Of a stretch of DNA of 64,000 bases, positions 57,991 to 64,000 are shown one piece after another (positions within the stretch are counted from its first letter, which is position 1; each line of letters begins with the position of its first letter). The position numbers were made by a program, and so were the translations under genes. The notes under the pieces were generated by a model, which was not told the DNA's origin, made no database searches, and saw nothing but the letters and a program-made list of their open reading frames with translations. The stretch comes from Cryptomeria japonica (taxonomy: Eukaryota > Streptophyta > Pinopsida > Cupressales > Cupressaceae), in assembly GCF_030272615.1 (NCBI RefSeq), contig NC_081408.1:339046793-339110792 (forward strand). Reading direction: 5' to 3'.

Positions 57991-60900
57991 ATGGCTTCCT
58001 AATCCTCCGTTCTTGAATTCGTAGCAAACCCTACCATTGTGGAGAACATAAAAATGACCTAGACCCATTTTCAAAATAATCCCTAAGATAGCAAAACTGG
58101 ATTACTCCATTGGTGCATTTTCTAGAATCTCGAAGGGAGTTGCATTTGCTGAAGACCCTAGGACATACATACATTGTAACATAGAAATTTTAGGGTTTGA
58201 AGATTTGAAGAACATGTACATGAATGTTATCACTGACAAGAATGGGGTAGTAAAAATGGAACATAAGGTAGTTAAGGATTTAGGTTTCATTGATATCCTC
58301 CATATGCCAGAATTCTTAGATGCAACCATCCGCTATGTTCTTCGCAGGGTTCATGGTGAATTCATGTGGTTGGACTCAATTTTTAAGATCACTAAAGAGG
58401 TTATAAGGGCTATTACTGGTTTACCATCCACCGACACTAGGCTTGACAAGAAGAAGAAAATCCCTAACAAAGAGGTGATGAGATTAACCAGAGCTACATT
58501 TGACAACAGGTCACTTAGGGTCAATGATATAAAAGATGACAATGTTAAATTTGCAAGTATGGTCATTGGATATAAAGTTGCTCATACTAACAAACTAAAT
58601 TTTGTATCTAGTTCCTCCATTCAGAGTGTTCATGAGATGATATTAAACAATTCTAAAATCAACATCTATGAATGGTTAAAGGATGAATTGTTAGAGAATT
58701 TGCACAAAATCAAAGGTGATAAGAAAGGAACCTTCAAATTTGAAAGTTTGATTGTGTGTTTAATGCTTTACTTTATAAAAGAGATTCTCGGTATAGGACA
58801 TAAGGATTTTGCCTATGATATTTCTATTGGAAAACATATAAAGGAGGCAATTACTGGTATAGGATATGATGGTGATGAATTGGTAAAAGACTATTTCAAG
58901 AATTTTCAAGCTAAAATGAGACAAAGGGAAAGGATTCCCCAAAGCATTGTGGATAAATATGATAAACATATATGCTTTATAGGAAAAGAGATGAAATTTG
59001 GTTGGAGGTAGTTAGACCCAAAACTATCTGGATTACTAAAATGGGATATGAGGTGGATTCTCACATTTTAGATTCATATGCTAAAATACTCCTAGATACT
59101 CCACTAGAACCAACAGAGGAAATATTTGGTAATGCTGAAACTATTGAAAGTGGTGTAACTATGATGAAGCAGAGGAAGAAAAGAGAGAAACTAATGAAAG
59201 ATGCTTCTAAGATGGTAAAGGATGTTAAATAAGGGTTGATGAATCTTAGCGGTATTGCTACTAGTGTGTTAGAAAGTCAATCAGAACAACAATCGGTAGC
59301 TCACAATTCCCCTATGGCTACCATATCTGATTATGACACTGATCAGGCAACCAAATTCAAGAGAGTGGAAAAGAAGAAAAGAAAACCCTCACCAACACCA
59401 ACTCCATCTCCCAAGAAGCTAAAGACATAGAGAAAGAAACAACAGGCTGTAAGAGAGCCCAGTGGTCCAAAGAAGAAAGTGACTCCAAAGAAGAAATTTG
59501 AACCTAAGGCAGCAGATTCTCTTACACTAGAAGAGTTGATCAATGAAATCACCCAAGATGGTAACCTTGGTAATGTAAATAAATTTTATCATTCTTTCAA
59601 GGATTTAGATAAGGATACTATAGAAGAAAGCATTATTTTATATCTTGATATATACAAGAAAGTTCTTCTTGAAGTTGTAGATGATCTACCTAATGATTTA
59701 TACTTAAGATTAGAGGCTAAGAGAATGTCTGTCATGGAGCTTGACAAGAAATTAAAGGTAGAACCTCTATTAGCTATACATCATGTTAATTCCAAGCAGG
59801 AAATTGATGATCTAATATCTGAAGCCATAGAACAGTTTTTGTGAGTGGTCATCGACAAGTTAGTCTTATGGCAGGCAGAGTTAAAGAAATAGTAGATGAA
59901 ACAATGGATAAGTGGGATATATTTTTTTGTTGAGAGAGAGAATAAAGAAGAGAAGGATAGACAGAAAATGCATAAGTCATTTGCTAAGGTATATCAGAAA
60001 GATAAAGGTAAAGGGAAAATTGGAAGTGTACCTGATATCACGGTCAAGGATAACCTTCCTCCACTAGCACAAGACACCTCACCAATAATTGCAGAGGCAC
60101 CAGCACAAACTGATAATCAACCTGAAGAAAAGGCAGAGGAAATGACAAAAGATGACACTAATCTGGAGTCTGACATTCTTTTTACTATGAATGTAGACAC
60201 TCAGGACTTTAATATTGTGTTGGATAAGGAAACTACAGAGGTAAAGAAAGCTGAAACAACAAATATTGAGATCTCTGAGTCACCAGTCAACACTGTTGAC
60301 TCTCAGTAGAATATTGAGATACCAGCTGAAGTTAAGAAACTAGAAACCATCCCTGATGATACTCAACTTAACATTGAAATACTGGTAGAAACAGTAGTAG
60401 AAAAGGGACATGAATAGAGTATATCTGAATCGGTAGTCAGCAAAGCAGACAATAAGGATGACAGTAAGGGTGAAAATAAGGTTGAAAACAAAAGTGACAA
60501 TAAGGAAGAAATAGTGAATAAAGAAGAGGTCAATGATGGAAGCAAGATAGCAGAAATGGTTAAGGTTAATGTGCAGACATCCAGAGAAGATAAGAAACCA
60601 ACTACATAACCTAACACTTCCACCATGGATTATAGACCAACAAATGTTACAGATGTACTTCTACATTCAATAAAGAAGATCATCAAATGCAATGCCTTAG
60701 CATTTAAGGCTATTGATGATACTTTACAAATTTTGTAGATGATTGCACCGACATGTAAAGTTGATCAAATTGTTGGGTCTGTGAGTAAATTGGACACATT
60801 GTCCAAATTCATTTCTTCAAATATTCAAGTTTTGAATAAAATAAATGAAGAAACCGTTAAGAAAAGGGTGAATATGGAGAAAGATGAATTCTTTGACAAG

Positions 60901-61419
60901 ACAATTAAGGAATGTACTAGACAGATTGATTCTTTGTTACTGGCACTAAATTGCACCATTCTGAAATACAAAGAGTTGTATAGGGAAGAATGTAAGCCTC
61001 ACCATTTAACAGAGGATATTGATAAGGAAATAATGAAGACACAAAAAGAAATTGATGATATAGATGATAATATGATAGGTTCTTTGCAACTTACTTCAGT
61101 TTTGGATCAAGAAATGACAATCTATGAAGAGAAGATTGAGAAATTGGAAAGGGAGAAAGCAAGGTTAAAAATGAAGACCCGAGAGTTGAAGAACAAACTT
61201 GGTCCTAGATTGGACAACTTATTAACACACCAGAATGAGCTAACCAAAGCATCTATTCAAGGCAACAGATCACCAGAGCAACAGATGCATTACCTGACTG
61301 GGATGATCCGACAGACAAAGACCATAATTTCTGATAGTACTAAATTTTTGCAAGGTCTTAACTTGGTTTTAGCAGATATTTTTCAGATTGTGCATAACCG
61401 GTTACAAGTTTCTACGTAA
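57991..61419 (+). pseudogene. ORF2 of unknown function in the pol-less element
   Basis: A probable start at 57991 (MAS, stop, SSVLEFVANPTIVENI) opens a coding region of about 1,140 codons, traceable through stops and two frameshifts (near 58110 and 58980). The N-terminal domain (58205-59011) has FIDILHMPEFLDATIRYVLR, RVHGEFMWLDSIF and ITKEVIRAITGLP. Next comes a basic serine/proline linker (KKRKPSPTPTPSPKK, near 59385) that looks like a nuclear localisation signal. An acidic/lysine-rich middle part follows (59896-60600; KADNKDDSKGENKVENKSDN). The C-terminus (60739-61419) is rich in heptads (EKIEKLEREKARLKMKTREL). I see no protease, polymerase, integrase or membrane segment. Most stops are TAG or TAA where Gln is likely. 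Function is unknown; a structural or host-chromatin role is a guess. Confidence 0.75.
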
Positions 61420-61463
61420 ATTTTGAATTCTTTGATTCTTTTGACATCCTTTGTCATTGATGT

Positions 61464-61597
61464 CAAAGGGGGAGTAGTGGTGTATGAGAAAAATGTACAG
61501 AAGGAGATCATTTTCTCAGGGGGAGCACACTTAGCTTTTGGATATCGGTTTTTGGATTTTTCTCATGAGTGTTGCCATCAATGCCAAAGGGGGAGAT
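61464..61597 (+). promoter_or_regulatory. Polypurine tract and two internal polypurine tracts
   Basis: CAAAGGGGGAG (61464-61474), TCAGGGGGAG (61516-61525) and AAAGGGGGAGAT (61586-61597) precede the 3' LTR; the last is the functional primer position. Several such tracts between the last ORF and the 3' LTR are a known feature of Sireviruses. The same set occurs in the Copia element at 991-1298. Confidence 0.8.
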
Positions 61598-62440
61598 TGT
61601 TGGCATTATACACTCAGATGAGAATAGTTGATGATGTCATTGATGGCAACCAACTAGTAATATGGTTCACAAGTTACACCGACAACATACATCATCTACC
61701 GGCACCGACAAGCACTACAAGGTTATTCACACCGACATCCAGTCTACACCGACACTCTAAGCCGACATGGAAATAATATTGTTTTGTATTGTAATTATAT
61801 TGTATAGTTGACATGATGTATTGTAAAGACTCATATATGTATGAGATCTTGTAGGTCATTTTGTAAGTAAGAAAATGTAATTAGGAAATGAATGTAAGCG
61901 GTATATGAGAGAGAATAACTGTATATGCATTAGGATGTAATTATTTTATGAGCAAATAAGATCAAAGCAGAGCGAAGCAAGGTTTATGGCAGAGGTATCT
62001 GACAGAGCTTAAACTGGTACTGAATCCAGCATTGCAGATGCTATTTTGAGCAGTACATTATCATTGGATTTAACTATCCAATTGTAGTCAGTGGGACTCC
62101 ATTTTTGTATTGAGCAGTGAGCTCTAGGCTGCTGGCCTTCCTGCATGTGCAGGCCCCTATTGTATAAGTAATATTTATTCATATCGGCCAGTGAGTAAAT
62201 ATTGTGGGTCACAAATCCCATCGAGGTTTTTCCCCTACTGGGTTTCCTCGCCAAAAATATTTGTGTTATGGTGTGCATTGATGGTTATACTTTTGTTTCT
62301 CTTAATTGTATTATCACTTGTTTATTGATATATTAATTTGGGTTATAAAGTTGCAAACAAGTTCAAATCTTTTGTTTAGCGGTTAGACACTAATTCACCC
62401 CCCCCTCCAAGTGTCTTTGGGACTGATCAAGTATCTAACA
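61598..62440 (+). repeat. 3' LTR of the pol-less element
   Basis: 843 bp with ends TGTTGGCATT and GTATCTAACA; the partner of 55645-56509. It is followed by GATAG. Confidence 0.93.
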
Positions 62441-62445
62441 GATAG

Positions 62446-63451
62446 ACACACAAAGTACTATAATTTCACAAAGAGTCCAAACTTTGATTGATCCACATTA
62501 CACATGGTTCTAATCTCTAATTACATACTTGTCCTTTACTAATTGTATAAAAATAGGTTTGTGAATCTCCTTCAATATCTACACTGCTAATGCCTTTTTC
62601 CTTATGCATCCATAAACCTCTTTTTAAAGTTTTCATCTCAGCCTCATTGTTAGTTTCCAATCAATGGGTTTCATGCTAAGGGCCAAACACACTCACCTTT
62701 ATGATTCCTAATGAGACATCCAATTTCAGCTTCACTTAGGTTACCTTTTGTTGTCCCATCGAAATTCCATTTAAATCTTCCTTAGGAGGTACAAACCATT
62801 GAGCTTCAAGTCTTGACTTTTTCTCCCTCAAAATATTCCATAGGAGCAACATTAATATTTCCCATTTTTTATGAATATATTTGTCCCAATATGAAAATTA
62901 CTTTATTCTTTTGCTAAGGATTCTAGAGTTGACCACTTCAATTATGTTCATATCAGTTTTCAAAATTATTGAAAATACATCCAATCAGTGCTCACAAAAA
63001 ACTCTCCCATTCCTTTCTTTCTAGATCTGCCAAACTACCATTAACAGAGCAGTGCACCACATGTCCCCCTCAGTGGAGTTTAAACCAAAAAAGGCCATCT
63101 TGACAAGAAACCCATTTGAGGGAATCAAACAATTAATCCCAACACCAAACAACAAATGGAAATGATAAAAGAAAATGACACACAGATTCCTCATTTTAGA
63201 GGCATAAGGGGCAGACACATAAGTGGTTCCACAATACCAATTGTATTAAGTATGTCCCTAGTCAAAATTTGATCATGTAGGGTAGTCTAGAGAAATGCAC
63301 CTATGTGAGGCAAAACACACTTGTTCCAACAAAGCTTGGACGACCATATCACACTATCCCTAATTTTTCTTTGCACCTCATATCCCAATTTTACCATATA
63401 ATCTCCATATTTAGTAGCGCACTAGAAGATTTCATCATCTTCATTGCTAAG
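62446..63451 (-). pseudogene. Second L1, zinc-binding region and RNase H (right part)
   Basis: On the minus strand, SKLCWNKCVLPHIGAFLWTT (near 63340-63280) and the 63021-63218 frame (KMRNLCVIFFYHFHLLFGVG) are the zf-RVT part of L1 ORF2. KWNFDGTTKGNLSEAEIGCL (near 62770) is the RNase H start with its first Asp. Coding runs to 62446 and continues at 55639 across the inserted element. Many stops are present. It is a different L1 lineage from the one at 46956-54314, judged by sequence. Confidence 0.82.
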
Positions 63452-64000
63452 TGTTGGAAACCAATAACACTGAGAGGGGGGGTGAATCAATGTTATACCA
63501 GAATAGTAGATTTTAGCTTTATTAAAACATGCATACACCAACCGGTATACCGGTACATACATAATTGAAAGAAGTAAAGCAACCAATAAGCCAAACACAT
63601 AAATGAGAATCATAACACACAGATTTATACATGGAAAACCTCAAAGTGGAAAAACCACGGTGGGATTTGTGACCTACAATATCAATCCACTAGCCATATG
63701 AAGAGATATTACAAAATATGAGGGGCCTACACTTGCAAGAAGGCTTACAACCTAGAGCATACTGCTCAATCACAATAGGAACCTCACTCACTATATAAAA
63801 TTCCAGACAACAATCCGAAGAAGTGTGAACTGTTAAGATAGCATCTTCTATGCTAGAATACAATTTTAGTTTAAGCTCTATCTGTTCCGGTTGAAACCCT
63901 AAACCTCTTCACCGGAATAACCCTTACAATAAATTCCTCACATACATAATCTCTCTGATATATTTCACATCATATTACATTCACGTCATCATAATCTCCT
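63452..64000 (-). mobile_element. Copia LTR, left part, runs off the window
   Basis: It starts TGTTGGAAACC directly after L1 sequence and has the G-run CTGAGAGGGGGGGTGAATC (63470-63488) and the antisense core GGAAAAACCACGGTGGGATT (63649-63668). It belongs to the same LTR superfamily as the other Copia LTRs here, in minus orientation. Whether it is solo or part of a full element cannot be seen. Confidence 0.8.

Larger units (their letters stand above)
55645..62440 (+). mobile_element. Non-autonomous Sirevirus-like LTR element with gag-like ORF and novel ORF2, no pol
   Basis: Two LTRs (55645-56509 and 61598-62440), a perfect target duplication GATAG (55640-55644 and 62441-62445), a primer site TGGTATCAGAGC and a polypurine tract AAAGGGGGAGAT define a complete 6796-bp unit. 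The 5.1 kb interior has a coiled-coil/CCHC ORF and a long second ORF but no protease, integrase, reverse transcriptase or RNase H motif in any frame I could read. It must use proteins of another element, most likely the Copia family at 1-10969, whose LTR core, primer site and polypurine tracts it shares. Both ORFs have decayed. Confidence 0.9.

Overview
The window is a stretch of plant nuclear DNA made almost entirely of nested retroelements, with one recognisable host gene. The kingdom follows from several features: an Arabidopsis-type two-RRM G-tract-binding protein gene with a telo-box leader, a chromodomain Gypsy element, an Athila-type Gypsy element with a tRNA-Asp-like primer site, Sirevirus-like Copia elements, and a plant L1 LINE with a CCHC ORF1 and a C-terminal RNase H. 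The low gene density, long and old LTRs and deep nesting suggest a very large genome, possibly a gymnosperm. That last point is inference; nothing here fixes the species.

Layout. 1-10969: a minus-strand Copia element (both LTRs, gag-protease, integrase, reverse transcriptase, RNase H, all decayed). It is split by a 4.3 kb insertion (4309-8631) with TG...CA ends and a perfect 5-bp target duplication, best read as a giant solo LTR. 11155-17640: a minus-strand chromovirus (Gypsy) with its 3' LTR at 11155-14187, truncated at its 5' side; that LTR itself carries a 936-bp solo LTR. 17641-18643: three short tandem duplications. 20545-22154: the host gene on the minus strand, coding in two exons, with a run of seven GGG tracts just upstream of its start codon. 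22.3-34.4 kb: AT-rich, geneless DNA with a triplicated segment, two solo LTRs (24934-26052 and 30998-32766), a tRNA-derived SINE with a 14-bp target duplication, a 44-bp minisatellite and a 160-bp repeat. 34458-45865: an 11.4 kb minus-strand Athila-like element with both LTRs and an extra ORF region downstream of pol. 46956-54314: a nearly full-length minus-strand L1 with a 15/16 target duplication, broken by an LTR at 48211-49354. 55645-62440: a plus-strand LTR element with no pol, inserted with target duplication GATAG into the RNase H region of a second L1. 63452-64000: the start of another Copia LTR.

How the parts relate. The pol-less element at 55645-62440 shares its tRNA-iMet primer site, its LTR core, its near-identical CCHC knuckle and its set of internal polypurine tracts with the autonomous Copia at the left edge. 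It therefore looks like a parasite of that machinery. Instead of pol it carries a long second ORF of unknown function: an N-terminal domain with an ITGLP motif, a basic serine/proline-rich linker and a C-terminal coiled coil. The post-pol ORF of the unrelated Athila element has an equally spaced VSGLP motif. These ORFs, and the G-tract leader of the G-tract-binding protein gene, are the most interesting parts of the window. All transposon genes here carry frameshifts, stops or lost catalytic residues; only the RRM gene looks functional.
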